Below, in pieces: positions 1-9,262 of a stretch of 64,000 nucleotides of DNA. This DNA is from Candidatus Sulfotelmatobacter sp. (lineage in GTDB: Bacteria; Acidobacteriota; Terriglobia; Terriglobales; Acidobacteriaceae), in contig DASYBM010000016.1 in the NCBI GenBank assembly GCA_036500765.1, positions 434,001 through 498,000 on the forward strand, given 5' to 3'. A program made the translations under genes and the position numbers. Position 1 is the first letter of the stretch. Each line of letters begins with the position of its first letter. Under the pieces are notes generated by a model that was not told the origin of the DNA, ran no database searches, and worked only from the letters and a program-made list of their open reading frames with translations.

Positions 1-2
1 CG

Positions 3-383
3 GGCGTGCGCGAGGAGTACAAGGAAAATCCCAACGCCTTCATGCATCAGGAAGCGCGCTTTGACCGCCGCGAAGACGCCATGCGCGGCGACAACGACGT
101 GACCCGCGGCGAACTCTCCAGCTTCCACAGTTTTCTCGCGGACCACAGCAACATCGGCGCGGAACTCAGCAAGAACCCGGGCCTTGCGACCAACCAGGAA
201 TATCTGGCGAATCATCCTGAGTTGCACAGCTACCTGCAAGCGCATCCGCAGGTAAACGAGGAATTGAGCGAAAACTCCGCTTCGTTCGTGAAGTCGGCCC
301 AGCAGTTTGAAACGCCGGCCAAACCCGGACCGCGGCCCATGTCCGATCCAAAGATGTCGAACCCGATGCCGAACCAAAAATGA
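3..383 (+). CDS. Partial hypothetical protein with HP-containing tandem helical repeats
   Basis: The reading frame is open to the left edge of the window, so this is probably the C-terminal part of a longer protein; a GTG at 6 could serve as a start but has no visible ribosome binding site inside the window. About 125 residues are readable. They hold an imperfect repeat of roughly 20 residues in which FLADHSNIGAEL, YLANHPELHSYL and LQAHPQVNEEL recur, followed by a proline-rich tail. The pattern suggests short helical pairs. Function unknown; I associate similar HPEL-type repeats with acidobacterial exported proteins, but that is memory and not a search. Confidence 0.6.
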   Translation, partial: GVREEYKENPNAFMHQEARFDRREDAMRGDNDVTRGELSSFHSFLADHSNIGAELSKNPGLATNQEYLANHPELHSYLQAHPQVNEELSENSASFVKSAQQFETPAKPGPRPMSDPKMSNPMPNQK

Positions 384-537
384 AAGCACAAACAATGATC
401 GAAGATGAACTCAAGTCAGCGTGTCGAAGGGATGGGCCGTTTGCCCTTCCCTTCGCCCTGCGCGATTTCGTACTGCGCGATTCTTAGTGATTTTAAGAAA
501 TTCGAAGTTTGGCAATTCTCAGAAAGCAGAGGCACTC

Positions 538-1074
538 ATGAAAAGACACACGCTGATGATTTCGTTCTGCGCTCTCGTGCTCGCCGTTCCCGCTTTCGCG
601 GGGGACAAGAAGCATAACGACCGCGCCATGATCGAAAAAATGGAGGCCGTGCCCTGCGGCGCGAAAGAGCGCGGACTGACCGGCCTGGGCAGCGTTTTTG
701 GCTCCATTGGAGCCACTCACGTCGATTCCGACGAAAAACTCTGCCCGCAATACATGCTGCGCACCGACGAAATGGAGTACCACATTCGACCGCTCAATCA
801 CAAACATCCCGTCATCCTTCCCGTCGGGAAGGAAGGCGAATTCAGAATTTTCAAGGATGTAATGGAGATGCGCATCCCGGACGGCGATCGAAAAAAGCGC
901 CGCTACCAGGTCATCGCCATGAAACCTGTCGACCACTCTGCTCCGTTGGGCGATACGAACTCGAAGTACGAGCCCCGTAAAGATAATTATGCGGAGAAGC
1001 CGCTCGACGCCAAGGCTGGCACCGCAAGGCCCGCCGTTAAGACTCCGACCGACCCAACTTCGCCTCCGCAATAA
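538..1074 (+). CDS. Hypothetical secreted protein
   Basis: I chose the ATG at 538 because the protein then begins with a typical signal peptide: MKR, a hydrophobic stretch and cleavage near AFA-G at about residue 22. The frame stays open to 421, but that extension precedes the signal peptide and looks non-coding. The mature part of about 155 residues is charged, holds two cysteines (in VPCGAK and KLCPQY) and ends in a proline/threonine-rich tail. No known domain recognised. It is probably exported. A pair of GC-rich palindromes lies just after the stop and may end transcription. Confidence 0.7.
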   Translation: MKRHTLMISFCALVLAVPAFAGDKKHNDRAMIEKMEAVPCGAKERGLTGLGSVFGSIGATHVDSDEKLCPQYMLRTDEMEYHIRPLNHKHPVILPVGKEGEFRIFKDVMEMRIPDGDRKKRRYQVIAMKPVDHSAPLGDTNSKYEPRKDNYAEKPLDAKAGTARPAVKTPTDPTSPPQ

Positions 1075-1083
1075 ATCGCCTAG

Positions 1084-1150
1084 CCCCGGACGGATTCGTC
1101 CGGGGCCTAGCCTTACCAATTTCATGCGGGCGGACGAATGCGTCCGCCGC
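1084..1150. repeat. Two dispersed palindromes after the secreted protein gene
   Basis: The first hairpin has the arms CCCCGGACG and CGTCCGGGG around GATT (1084-1105). The second has the core CGGACGAATGCGTCCG inside longer GC arms (1126-1150) and is followed by CTACGTGGGG. The second core is shared with copies at 30269-30290 and 36389-36410, so this belongs to a repeat family and is not only a local terminator. Confidence 0.75.
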
Positions 1151-1213
1151 TACGTGGGGAAAGGGAAAGGCCGCCCTCGCAGGCGGCCTTTGCTTCCATT
1201 CCGTGTCGCGTTT

Positions 1214-2236
1214 TCATTTCACGAAGTTGATTACCCCGAAGTACCCATCCGTGTCGTTGGGACCAGCCGTAAAGAATAGCTGGTTCGTCTTTCCGTTGAG
1301 AGTCGCGCCACCGCCGAACTCAATTCCCCAAAGTCCGTTGATAAAAAGCGGCTTTCCCAGAGAAGTTTTCATCGTGCCCACGAGCTTTCCGGTCGCCAGG
1401 TTGTATCCGTTGATCGTGCCCATCGCTGCATTGTTCGAAACCAGGAGAGTGCCTGACAGCGTTCCGAAATTCTTGGGGGCGACTGCCAGGCCCCAAGGCT
1501 GGTTCAACGGCTTGCCCTGCGCAAAGCGCTTTACGAAGACCCCGTCTTCCGTGAAGATATCGATGTATCCGCCTGGCCCACCGTTCTGCGCCGCATAGGT
1601 GACATACAATTGTCCCCCAATATCCTGAATCCCGAACGGAGCAAAGCCCGCCGGAATCGTGCTGTCGGTGAATGACTTCACCAGATTGAAGTTGCCATCG
1701 AAAACATCCACCTTGTTATTGGCCGCGTCTGCGGCAAACAGCGAGTTCCCGGAAGGATGGCTCGTGATCGCCAATCCCGTGTACGACGCTCCCGCCTGTC
1801 GCACCGCAATCAGCGTTGTGCTCGGTTCAAAGTCCGACCATCCGCTGATGGTTCCATCCAGTGTGTCGAACAGAAATACCGAAACCCAGGAATCAATCGC
1901 GAATTGCGTGGACCCGTTGTAAACGATCCCTGTCGGCGATCCCGCGCCCGTCCCCGAAGATGACGGCACCACAACTTTCAGACTCTGTAGATTTCCGCTT
2001 CCGTCATAGAGCGTGGACCATCCCGAAGCTTCATCGCTGATCCAGAAAGCGCCACCCGGGGCGTAGGCCAATCCCCAGGGGTTCTGTAGCAAAGAATCCT
2101 GATGCTTGGCTTTTCCCGCCAGGTTCGAATCCAAATAAGTTGCTGAGTAGGCCTGAGCCATGGCCGCCCCCGACAACATCAGGGCAAGCCCGCAACAGGC
2201 GACGAAGGTGATCGCGCGACGAACGGAACTGGACAT
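1214..2236 (-). CDS. TIGR03118 family secreted protein (copy 1)
   Basis: This 340-residue protein starts with a signal peptide (MSSSVRRAITF, then a hydrophobic core ending in AMAQA). It matches what I know of the TIGR03118 family: an early NPWGLAYAPGGAFWISDEASGWSTLY block, then SPTGIVYNGS, DGTISGW, ASYTGLAITS, FAADAANNKVDVFD, FAPFGIQDIGG and the closing LWGIEFGGG-LFFTAGPND. These segments recall NHL-like beta-propeller blades. It is presumably extracytoplasmic; no catalytic residues or substrate are known to me. A close paralogue lies just upstream (2487-3515) on the same strand, so the pair looks like a tandem duplication. Confidence 0.85.
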   Translation of the reverse strand: MSSSVRRAITFVACCGLALMLSGAAMAQAYSATYLDSNLAGKAKHQDSLLQNPWGLAYAPGGAFWISDEASGWSTLYDGSGNLQSLKVVVPSSSGTGAGSPTGIVYNGSTQFAIDSWVSVFLFDTLDGTISGWSDFEPSTTLIAVRQAGASYTGLAITSHPSGNSLFAADAANNKVDVFDGNFNLVKSFTDSTIPAGFAPFGIQDIGGQLYVTYAAQNGGPGGYIDIFTEDGVFVKRFAQGKPLNQPWGLAVAPKNFGTLSGTLLVSNNAAMGTINGYNLATGKLVGTMKTSLGKPLFINGLWGIEFGGGATLNGKTNQLFFTAGPNDTDGYFGVINFVK

Positions 2237-2383
2237 GCAGATTCTCCTTGTTGAAATGGCAAAGTTGAAATGGCAAAGTTGAAATCGAAATTCGAGGCCG
2301 GCGACTAGCCACGAAATCCTAAGTCTGACGGCCTTTCCCGGTTGTCACGGTTTTGTCACCAATTTGCATTTTCTATCGCTAAC

Positions 2384-2433
2384 GGAGGGACGGGCGCCCC
2401 GCGCGTCCCGGCCGAGCAAAGCTCGGCCGGGTG
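2384..2433. repeat. Double-hairpin dispersed repeat (copy 1)
   Basis: A GGAGGGACGGGCGCCCCG segment running into CGTCCC forms one GC-rich hairpin, and GGCCGAGC-AAA-GCTCGGCC forms a second directly after it. A near-identical unit is at 3687-3734. Each unit sits about 150-170 bases upstream of one of the two TIGR03118 genes, so it may have been copied with them. Confidence 0.75.
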
Positions 2434-2486
2434 CTGTGCGACACCCTACGGACGGACTTCGCTCGTTTTCTGCCCGGTTGCCGACG

Positions 2487-3515
2487 TCACTTCACAACCG
2501 CGATTTTTCCGAACGTGCCCGCCAGATTATTGTTCGGTCCCGCCGTAAAGAAGAGTTCGTTCTTGTTGCCGTCGTTCGAGTTCCCACCCCCAAATTCAAT
2601 GCCCCATAACTGATCGATCTGAATCTTGTTTCCGTTCGCATCCGACACCGTCCCGACAAACGCTCCCGTCAGCACATCGAATCCATTGATCGTCGAAGTC
2701 TTGTTGGTGTTGTTCGAGACCAGCAACGTATTGCTGAGCGTCCCGAAATTATCCGGCGCCGCGGCAAAGCCCCAGGGCTGGTTCAAGGGCCAGCCTTGCG
2801 CCACTCGTTTCAGAAACACTCCCGCTTCGCTGAACATGTCCACGTATCCGCCCGACTTGCCGGACGGGCTGGCGAACGACACAAACAGCAGTCCGTTAAT
2901 GTCCTGAATTCCAAACGGGGCAAATCCCGCCGGCACCGTGGCATCTGTGAACGACATCACCAGATTGAAATTGGCGTCGTACATATCAACTTTGTTATTC
3001 CAATTGTCGGCCGCGAACAGATAATTACCCGAGGCCCTGCTCGTAATGGCGAGTCCGGTATACACCGTGCCCGAACTCGACTTATCCACGGCGACGATCG
3101 CCGCGTTCGGATTCGACTGCGGCGCCCATCCGCTGATCGTGCCATCGAGCGTCGCGAAAAGGAAAATCGACGCCCATCCCTGCACCTGGAACTCCTGCGA
3201 TCCGTTAAACACGATACCCGTCGGCGAACCCGGTCCCTGCCCGCTCTCCGAGGGAATCACCACTTGCAATCCTTGCTTGATGCCTCCGCCGGTATAGAGC
3301 GTGGACCACCCTGTGCTCTCATCGCTGATCCAGAAGGGCCCACCCGGACCGTATGCCAGTCCCCATGCATTCACCAGCAGCGGATCGTTGTGGCTGGCCT
3401 GTCCGACTTGATTCGACACCAGATTGGTAAGTTGATACTGCGCTGTGGCCGCACTCGAAACCAACATCAGTGCAAGTCCCGAGACAAGTGCGAAGGTAAC
3501 TCTGCGACGCTGCAT
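2487..3515 (-). CDS. TIGR03118 family secreted protein (copy 2)
   Basis: This 342-residue paralogue of the 1214-2236 protein has the same block order: NAWGLAYGPGGPFWISDEST, SPTGIVFNGS, DGTISGWAPQ, TVYTGLAITSRASG, FAADNWNNKVDMYD, FAPFGIQDING and LWGIEFGGGNS-ELFFTAGPNN. The N-terminus (MQRRRVTFALVSGLALMLVSSAATAQ) is a clear signal peptide. The two copies agree in domain plan but differ at many positions, so the duplication is not recent. Function unknown. The promoter region faces the histidine kinase gene at 3973, making the two divergent. Confidence 0.85.
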   Translation of the reverse strand: MQRRRVTFALVSGLALMLVSSAATAQYQLTNLVSNQVGQASHNDPLLVNAWGLAYGPGGPFWISDESTGWSTLYTGGGIKQGLQVVIPSESGQGPGSPTGIVFNGSQEFQVQGWASIFLFATLDGTISGWAPQSNPNAAIVAVDKSSSGTVYTGLAITSRASGNYLFAADNWNNKVDMYDANFNLVMSFTDATVPAGFAPFGIQDINGLLFVSFASPSGKSGGYVDMFSEAGVFLKRVAQGWPLNQPWGFAAAPDNFGTLSNTLLVSNNTNKTSTINGFDVLTGAFVGTVSDANGNKIQIDQLWGIEFGGGNSNDGNKNELFFTAGPNNNLAGTFGKIAVVK

Positions 3516-3686
3516 ATAGATCTCCTTTGGAGTGCAGGTCAGGGCAGGGGTGTGGGGTGGAGTATTCTCCGCGTCCGTTCACAATTCCTGACGAGCCACC
3601 TGATGCTAGGTCGCACCCGACGGCGGATTGTCAGCCCGATGTCAACGTTTTGCATTCTTATTGTGAAGACGCGCGCCTTTCTTGTG

Positions 3687-3734
3687 GAGGGACGGGCGCC
3701 CCGCCCGTCCCGGCCCGAGCAAAGCTCGGCCGCG
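3687..3734. repeat. Double-hairpin dispersed repeat (copy 2)
   Basis: This has the same plan as 2384-2433: a GGAGGGACGGGCGCC half with its complement CCCGTCCC, followed by a CCGAGC-AAA-GCTCGG hairpin. It lies in the divergent gap between the second TIGR03118 gene and the sensor kinase. I see nothing gene-like in the rest of the gap (3735-3972). Confidence 0.75.
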
Positions 3735-3972
3735 TGGTTTTGTCGCTGTACGATTGTGTACTCTCTAAGCCCGAAGCCGTTGAAATCCAAACTTGCCACG
3801 CCTCGCCCGCACCTCTCTAGCGTGTGTACTTAAAGCACTTCTTGCAACTTTCTCCCCCGATGGTGCATCTTCAATATTGTCTCTACTTATATCCTGCGCA
3901 CTAACTGACAACCGCACCTTCGCGCCCGCCGAGTCGAATGGTGCTTTGCTTCGTAGTATTCAGGGAGGTCGC

Positions 3973-5253
3973 ATGGCAAGCCCGCTTCTCTCACGCTTCC
4001 TCGCACTTCTTAGTCCACTTCCGCGTGAGGCCGCCGCGCGACGTTATCTGATCGCAGTCGCGGCCGCAGTCCTGGCAATCGTATTGCGCTGGGTTCTGGA
4101 CCCACTGCTCGGACATGTCGCTTTCTACGTCACGGTATATATTGCGGTAGCGTTTTGTGCCGTTGTGTGCGGCTTCGCTCCGGCAGTCCTAAGCGGCGCG
4201 CTTGGTTTCTTTGGAATTTTTTACTGGTTTGTCGATCCCCGGCATTCCCTCGGGGGCGTCCGGCTGCCGGAAGTTCATGCCATCGTTGGCTTCATTCTGC
4301 TGTGTGCCGTTCTTACCGCACTCGGCGATGCCGCCCGGAAGAAACAGTTGTTGCTCAACGACACCATCGTCGCCCTTACCACCGAAGCCCGCGAAAGAAG
4401 CCATGCCGAAAACGAATTGCGCAAGGCGCACGATGAGTTGGAACAGCGCGTAGACGATCGCACCCGGGAATTGTCGCAAACGCTGGTCCGGCTGGAATCT
4501 GAGATCAAAGTCCGCGAACAATCGGAGGCGCAGCAACGCCAATTATCCCTTCACCTGATGACCCTTCAGGATGAAGAACGCCGCCGCATCGCTCGCGACC
4601 TGCACGATACCGCCGGCCAGACTCTGGCGGCCATGAAGATGTCGACTGCATTAATCCGGCACATCGCCACCGGGCGCGCGGAGATCCTGCGACTGCTCGA
4701 CGATCTGGACGCGCTGGCGGACGATGCCCTCCAGGAAGTTCGTACGACTTCGTATCTCCTCCATCCTCCTCTGCTCGACGAGGCCGGCTTTGCCTCCGCC
4801 GCGCGCTGGTTTGCCGACGGATTCTCCAGGCGCAGCGGCATTCACGTCGAGTGCGACATCCCCGAGCAGATGGAACGCCCGCCGCGCGATTGCGAACTCG
4901 TCCTCTTTCGCGTTTTGCAGGAAAGCCTGACCAATGTTCATCGCCATTCCGGAGCTTCTGCCGCCAGCATCCGGCTCAGCCGCGATTCCGATCAACTCAA
5001 ATTAGAAGTGGGCGATAACGGCAAAGGAATTTCCGAAGAACGTCTACAGCGATTCAACTCCTCGGTGAGTTCTGCCGGCGTTGGCATCACAGGTATGCGC
5101 GAGCGCGTCCGCGAATTAGGCGGGCGCCTTGAGATTCAGTCTATCCAGACCGGTACCATCGTCCGCGTCGCTCTGCCCGCCTTGCGTCGCCCCAACTCAG
5201 CCGATGCCGGCCGCCCCAAAACCTCCTCCGACCGAAATCCCGCCCTCCCGTAA
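3973..5253 (+). CDS. NarL/DegS-type sensor histidine kinase with DUF4118-like membrane domain
   Basis: The ATG at 3973 follows GGGAGG at a good distance, so I prefer it to the longer open frame from 3793. The 426-residue product has about four membrane segments in residues 20-120 resembling the KdpD-type DUF4118 region, then a coiled-coil linker (ENELRKAHDELEQRVDDRTREL). The HisKA_3 dimerisation box DEERRRIARDLHDTAGQTL contains the phospho-accepting histidine. The HATPase part shows ESLTNVHRHSGA (N box), GDNGKGIS (G1) and GVGITGMRERV (G2). It should phosphorylate a NarL-family response regulator; none is encoded next to it, so the partner and signal are unknown. Confidence 0.88.
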   Translation: MASPLLSRFLALLSPLPREAAARRYLIAVAAAVLAIVLRWVLDPLLGHVAFYVTVYIAVAFCAVVCGFAPAVLSGALGFFGIFYWFVDPRHSLGGVRLPEVHAIVGFILLCAVLTALGDAARKKQLLLNDTIVALTTEARERSHAENELRKAHDELEQRVDDRTRELSQTLVRLESEIKVREQSEAQQRQLSLHLMTLQDEERRRIARDLHDTAGQTLAAMKMSTALIRHIATGRAEILRLLDDLDALADDALQEVRTTSYLLHPPLLDEAGFASAARWFADGFSRRSGIHVECDIPEQMERPPRDCELVLFRVLQESLTNVHRHSGASAASIRLSRDSDQLKLEVGDNGKGISEERLQRFNSSVSSAGVGITGMRERVRELGGRLEIQSIQTGTIVRVALPALRRPNSADAGRPKTSSDRNPALP

Positions 5254-5550
5254 TCAATTCCCCATCGTGTCGTTCCCGACCAAGGGGAGCAACCTGCTTC
5301 TTTTTTGGCCGTTCAATCCCAAGCCGTCTTCGAACTCTGGAACCCATTCCGTTAATACAACCCGTAGGGTCTTCGGACGGCCGACCCCATCCCCTCTGGT
5401 TTCGAGTTTGGGTTACTCCTGCGCCCAACGTGAGAAGCGATTGGTGCATCCAAGCATCGTTGTAGGCTAAACTCTCTGTGCTGTGGTGTTTAGCTACCCG
5501 ATCTTGAAGCTGGCGCTCTGGCCGCTTCGGGATTGCCTGCGAGGGGAACT

Positions 5551-6387
5551 ATGCCATCATCTGTCTGGTCCGGTCATTTAACTTTCGGACTTATTTCTAT
5601 GCCCGTGCGTCTTTTTTCCGGCGCGCGCAGTTCCGGCATTTCTTTCAACATGCTGCATCGCACCGACAAGTCGCGCCTGAAGCAGCAATACATCTGCCAG
5701 GCGGAAGGCGTCGTGGTCGATCGCGCCGACACCGTGAAGGGCTACGAGTTTCGCAAAGATGAATACATCATCATCGAGCCGGATGAGATTAAGAAGATCG
5801 AGCCTCAAACGGCGAAAACGATGGAGATCCTCGAATTCGTGAAATCCAGCGAAGTCGATCCGGTGTACTTCGAGTCGTCGTATTACATGATGCCGGAGGA
5901 AGCCGGACGCCGCCCTTACGCCCTGCTTACCAGGGCGCTCGAAGAGAGCGAATACGTCGCCATTGCGAAAATCACCATGCACAATCGCGAATACACCGTT
6001 TTCCTGCGTCCGCACGAAGGGGGCATGATGCTGCATACGATGTACTACGCCGAAGAAGTGAAAAAAGTGGAAGGCTTCGGCGCCCCCGATGTTGAGTTGA
6101 AAGAAGCCGAGGTGAAAGTCGCTCACCAGTTGATCGAAGCACTCGCGGATGAGTGGGATCCGGAGAAATATAAAGACACCTTCCAGGAAAATCTGAAGAA
6201 GTTGATCGAGACCAAACTCGAGGGCGGGGAAGTGGCCGAAGTCGAGAAGCCGAAGAAACTGGCTCCGGTCGTAGACCTGATGGCCGCACTGAAACAAAGC
6301 CTGGCGCAAATGGAAGGCAAGAAGAAGCCCGCCGCAGCCATCAAGAGCGAGGAACCGGCAGCGGCCGCAAAGTCGCGGCGGCGGTAG
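5551..6387 (+). CDS. ku: Ku protein, non-homologous end joining
   Basis: Bacterial Ku binds double-strand DNA ends as a ring-shaped dimer and recruits ligase LigD. The ATG at 5551 directly follows GAGGGGAAC and gives the family-typical opening MPSSVWSGHLTFGLISMPVRLF. The 278-residue length is normal. Recognisable blocks are QQYICQAEG, VVDRADTVKGYEF, YYMMPEEAGRRPYALL and TVFLRPHEGGMMLHTMYY. The C-terminus is lysine/alanine-rich (EGKKKPAAAIKSEEPAAAAKSRRR), as in many bacterial Ku proteins. No ligD gene lies in this window, so the partner ligase must be elsewhere. Confidence 0.95.
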   Translation: MPSSVWSGHLTFGLISMPVRLFSGARSSGISFNMLHRTDKSRLKQQYICQAEGVVVDRADTVKGYEFRKDEYIIIEPDEIKKIEPQTAKTMEILEFVKSSEVDPVYFESSYYMMPEEAGRRPYALLTRALEESEYVAIAKITMHNREYTVFLRPHEGGMMLHTMYYAEEVKKVEGFGAPDVELKEAEVKVAHQLIEALADEWDPEKYKDTFQENLKKLIETKLEGGEVAEVEKPKKLAPVVDLMAALKQSLAQMEGKKKPAAAIKSEEPAAAAKSRRR

Positions 6388-6657
6388 TGGAACTCTGGAT
6401 GCCCTCCTCCGGATTGCGCGCGAAGTGAGCAAACTGAATGCCGGCCACTCTTCGGCGGCCGCAATGGGGAGCTTCGCTCCGCAGGGCGGACGAGGCGTCC
6501 ATCCCCTCCGAAAACCGCTTCAGGCATCCCTCGCGACTGGCGCAGCATCCAGAACTGAGAACCGGAAGCCGGACGCTAGCGCGTACGCTCGACAATCGTT
6601 ACAATAACCAATTCTGTCCCACTGCATGCGAAACAGAAATTCTCCTTCGGGGTGCCG
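6388..6657. other. Intergenic gap with degenerate palindrome
   Basis: No gene seen. The stretch CGGACGAGGCGTCC near 6487-6500 looks like a decayed copy of the GGACGAATGCGTCC repeat family. Otherwise I see nothing structured. Confidence 0.4.
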
Positions 6658-8790
6658 ATGAGTTTCCGACGTGTGGGCTGGGTGGCCGCGATTGCGCTGG
6701 CAACCTGGCTCGAACTTTCCTGTGGCCAGGTCTATCGCCCCGTAGTGATTCCCACTGGCACTACTCCACCGAACCCGGCGAACTTTCACGCCGTGTTCGG
6801 CTTGACCACGAATGTGCCCTATAATCCCGGCACCGCGTTCCAGATCGATGTCTCGGGGGACACCAACATTGGCGAAGCGGACATGGGCGTCAATCCTACG
6901 CATGCCGCCACGGTGTCCAACGGTTCGCGGATTTTTGTGGCCAGCGCCGGCAGCCTCTACACCGGCGACGCGGATGTGGTCACTTCGTTCTTCCCGGCGG
7001 TGAACAGCCGAACTGCAACTGGTTTTGGCACCGTCAACACCTTTACCCTGCCCAACGTCGGCCCTACCCAGCTTGCCGGCATCCTGAGCATCAGCGAATC
7101 CGGAACGACGGTCACCATGACGCTGAGCGCTCCTCTCATCAATGCCCAGGTGGGCGGCTTGATCGTGGTTTCGGGAGTGGTCGAAGGCGGAGTGAACCCT
7201 CTCAACCCGACCGGGTACGATGGCAGTTTCCCCATTACATCCGTCAGCGGAACCACCGTCCAGTATGCGAATACCATCACGAATCTGACCCCGACTTCCG
7301 GTGGAACCGCGACGGTTCCGATTCCGCTATTTTGCCGTTACCTGCCTGATTTCGTCGCGACAACCGAGGCCAGCACCGTGTTTGTGGCTAACTTCGGAGA
7401 TGAAAACGGGGCGAACTGCAACCTGCCCAGCACGGACTCCGTGGCCGCGCTCGACACCGCCGCCAATACCATCTCCAACATCATGTACCTCGCCCCGGCG
7501 GCACATCCGATCGCGATGGTGGAGACTCCGGACTCGCAGAATCTGTATGTGCTCAATGAGGGAAAAGACACGTTTGGCAACAACGACGTGCTCAATCTTT
7601 CGCCCATCGACCTGTCGACTGCCGCGACGATTCCAGTCGGAAACACTGCCGGCAGCATTCCGGTTTGGGCCGTGGCCCGCGTCGACAGCCGGCGAGTTTA
7701 CGTGCTCACTCAGGGAGACATTGCGTCGAACGAATCAGGGAACTTGATTCCGATCGATCCCGCGACCAACACCGTGCTTCCCAGCCAGACCAATTTGTCG
7801 GTGGGCGCAGGCGCCAATTTCGTTTTGTATGATGCGCATCTCAACCGGATTTACGTCACCAATCCCAACACCGGCACGTTCTATGTGTTTTCTGCCACCG
7901 GCGGTGTTGACCTGAGCGGCAACGCCAATGACACGCCGACCTTGATGGCGACGATCAACATGGCCGCCGGTACGAACCCCCCGTGCCCAACGGGATGCTC
8001 CCCGGTTTCCATCGCTGCGCTGCCCGATGGCTCGCGCTTCTACGTCGCCAGTTTTCAGACGCAGACCAATTGCTCGGATCCGAATGTAGGCCCCGCGGGC
8101 AGTTGCATTGTTCCGATGCTCACTGTGTTTGACGCTCTTGCGATGACGGTCAAGCCGGCGGCTTCCACTTTGCTGGCGCCGAATCCATCGCTGTCGTTGC
8201 TGATGACGCCTCAGTTCGCGGCCACTCAATATGCCGTGCCTCCGGTCGCGAGCTGCGTGTCCGCCACCGCCTACGCTCCCGGAGCGACTCGCTTTCGGAT
8301 GTTCGCCACCGCCGCAGCCGATAGCAGCCACGTCTATGTGAGCATTTGCGACGCCGGTTCCGTCGCCGACATCAGCACCACCAGCACTTCGGTCTCTTCG
8401 CAAAGCAATAACACTCCCGACCAACTGGTGACCAACATTGCTCCGCAATTCAGCGCCTGCGGGTCTCCCAGTTGCAGCGCGGTCGCCGCTGTCACTTCCT
8501 TCTCGATTACGAACAATGTCGTGACCTTCACGGCGCTAAACAGCTTTATTGCAGGACAGAAGCTCTCCATTACGGGGATGACTTCAAGCGCGGGCACGGC
8601 GCTGAACGGATTGACGCTTACCGTTCTCAATACCGGATTGTCGGCGACACAGTTTCAAGCTGCTTTTACCTGTACTACTGCCAACGTATCGCCATGCACC
8701 ATCGCCAATGTATCCCCCACAAGCGATACCGGGACAGCCGTTCCTTTACCCCCGCCGCAGAATCCCATCTTCCTGCTGACCGGGCAGTAG
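6658..8790 (+). CDS. Secreted YVTN/YncE-like beta-propeller protein with two repeat modules
   Basis: Start uncertain: ATG at 6658 follows CGGGG, with a GTG two codons earlier. The 710-residue product begins with a membrane-export signal; a cysteine in LELSCGQ near residue 23 could be lipidated, though the lipobox is not canonical. The central part (about residues 240-480) has propeller-like segments such as TVFVANFGDENG, QNLYVLNEGKD, RRVYVLTQGD and NRIYVTNPNTGTFYVF. Two related modules of about 75 residues flank it, one starting near ILSISESGTTVTMTL and one near SFSITNNVVTFTAL; each has a G-xx-L-I-V/I-x-G core and ends in GTA. Function unknown, probably cell-surface or periplasmic. Confidence 0.75.
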   Translation: MSFRRVGWVAAIALATWLELSCGQVYRPVVIPTGTTPPNPANFHAVFGLTTNVPYNPGTAFQIDVSGDTNIGEADMGVNPTHAATVSNGSRIFVASAGSLYTGDADVVTSFFPAVNSRTATGFGTVNTFTLPNVGPTQLAGILSISESGTTVTMTLSAPLINAQVGGLIVVSGVVEGGVNPLNPTGYDGSFPITSVSGTTVQYANTITNLTPTSGGTATVPIPLFCRYLPDFVATTEASTVFVANFGDENGANCNLPSTDSVAALDTAANTISNIMYLAPAAHPIAMVETPDSQNLYVLNEGKDTFGNNDVLNLSPIDLSTAATIPVGNTAGSIPVWAVARVDSRRVYVLTQGDIASNESGNLIPIDPATNTVLPSQTNLSVGAGANFVLYDAHLNRIYVTNPNTGTFYVFSATGGVDLSGNANDTPTLMATINMAAGTNPPCPTGCSPVSIAALPDGSRFYVASFQTQTNCSDPNVGPAGSCIVPMLTVFDALAMTVKPAASTLLAPNPSLSLLMTPQFAATQYAVPPVASCVSATAYAPGATRFRMFATAAADSSHVYVSICDAGSVADISTTSTSVSSQSNNTPDQLVTNIAPQFSACGSPSCSAVAAVTSFSITNNVVTFTALNSFIAGQKLSITGMTSSAGTALNGLTLTVLNTGLSATQFQAAFTCTTANVSPCTIANVSPTSDTGTAVPLPPPQNPIFLLTGQ

Positions 8791-8971
8791 CGGCCTCCAG
8801 TCGGCCCGCAAGTCGCCGGGATGCTTTCTAATGATCCGTCGCATGCACGGACGGCCGGGTAGTGGGTCAGTTTTAAAATTTGGAAGGATGTTCGGCTTTC
8901 GTAACAAGGTTCCGAGGTAGTTAACGGGAGGGGAAGAAACGGCGGGACACTACGCATGGAGGAATACAGCC

Positions 8972-9085
8972 ATGCAGTCAGAAGTTGCTCGCCGTAAGTT
9001 GCTCTGGGACGCGCTGTTCTTCCTGTTTCTAGCTTTAATCGGTGTTTGTAGTTTTCTCTACCTCTGGGCGGGCTGGGTCGCTTGA
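8972..9085 (+). CDS. 37-residue single-pass membrane protein
   Basis: The start is supported by GGAGGA at 8958-8963, eight bases before the ATG. The product MQSEVARRKLLWDALFFLFL continues to ALIGVCSFLYLWAGWVA and stops at TGA 9083-9085. A short charged N-terminus (RRK) precedes one hydrophobic helix of about 22 residues, so it should sit in the inner membrane with its N-terminus inside. No family recognised. I call it real because of the strong ribosome binding site and the clean transmembrane composition; expression is unproven. Confidence 0.5.
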   Translation: MQSEVARRKLLWDALFFLFLALIGVCSFLYLWAGWVA

Positions 9086-9158
9086 GCGACCTCCCTATTC
9101 TTTTTCTTTTATGGGCCACGCAGCCCAAACTGACCCAACTACCGGCGGCCACTTTTCA

Positions 9159-9187
9159 TTGACTCTTCCGTTTCGCCCGCGTACTAT
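9159..9187 (+). promoter_or_regulatory. Putative sigma-70 promoter for the small peptide gene
   Basis: TTGACT (9159-9164) and TACTAT (9182-9187) are separated by 17 bases. It points towards the small gene at 9400 and would give a leader of about 200 bases. Confidence 0.4.
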
Positions 9188-9262
9188 TCCGGCAACGGTA
9201 GTCCAACCCCAGCCAGTGCGGATCTAAACAATCTAATTTTTTGGATAGAGTCGTTGCGGAAT

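Noticed and set aside
1084-1105. Simple rho-independent terminator after 1074
   Set aside because: The hairpin is good, but no T run follows and the neighbouring palindrome belongs to a dispersed family, so I list it as a repeat.
5578-6432. 284-codon frame antisense to Ku
   Set aside because: Ku is certain; the opposite frame has no support.
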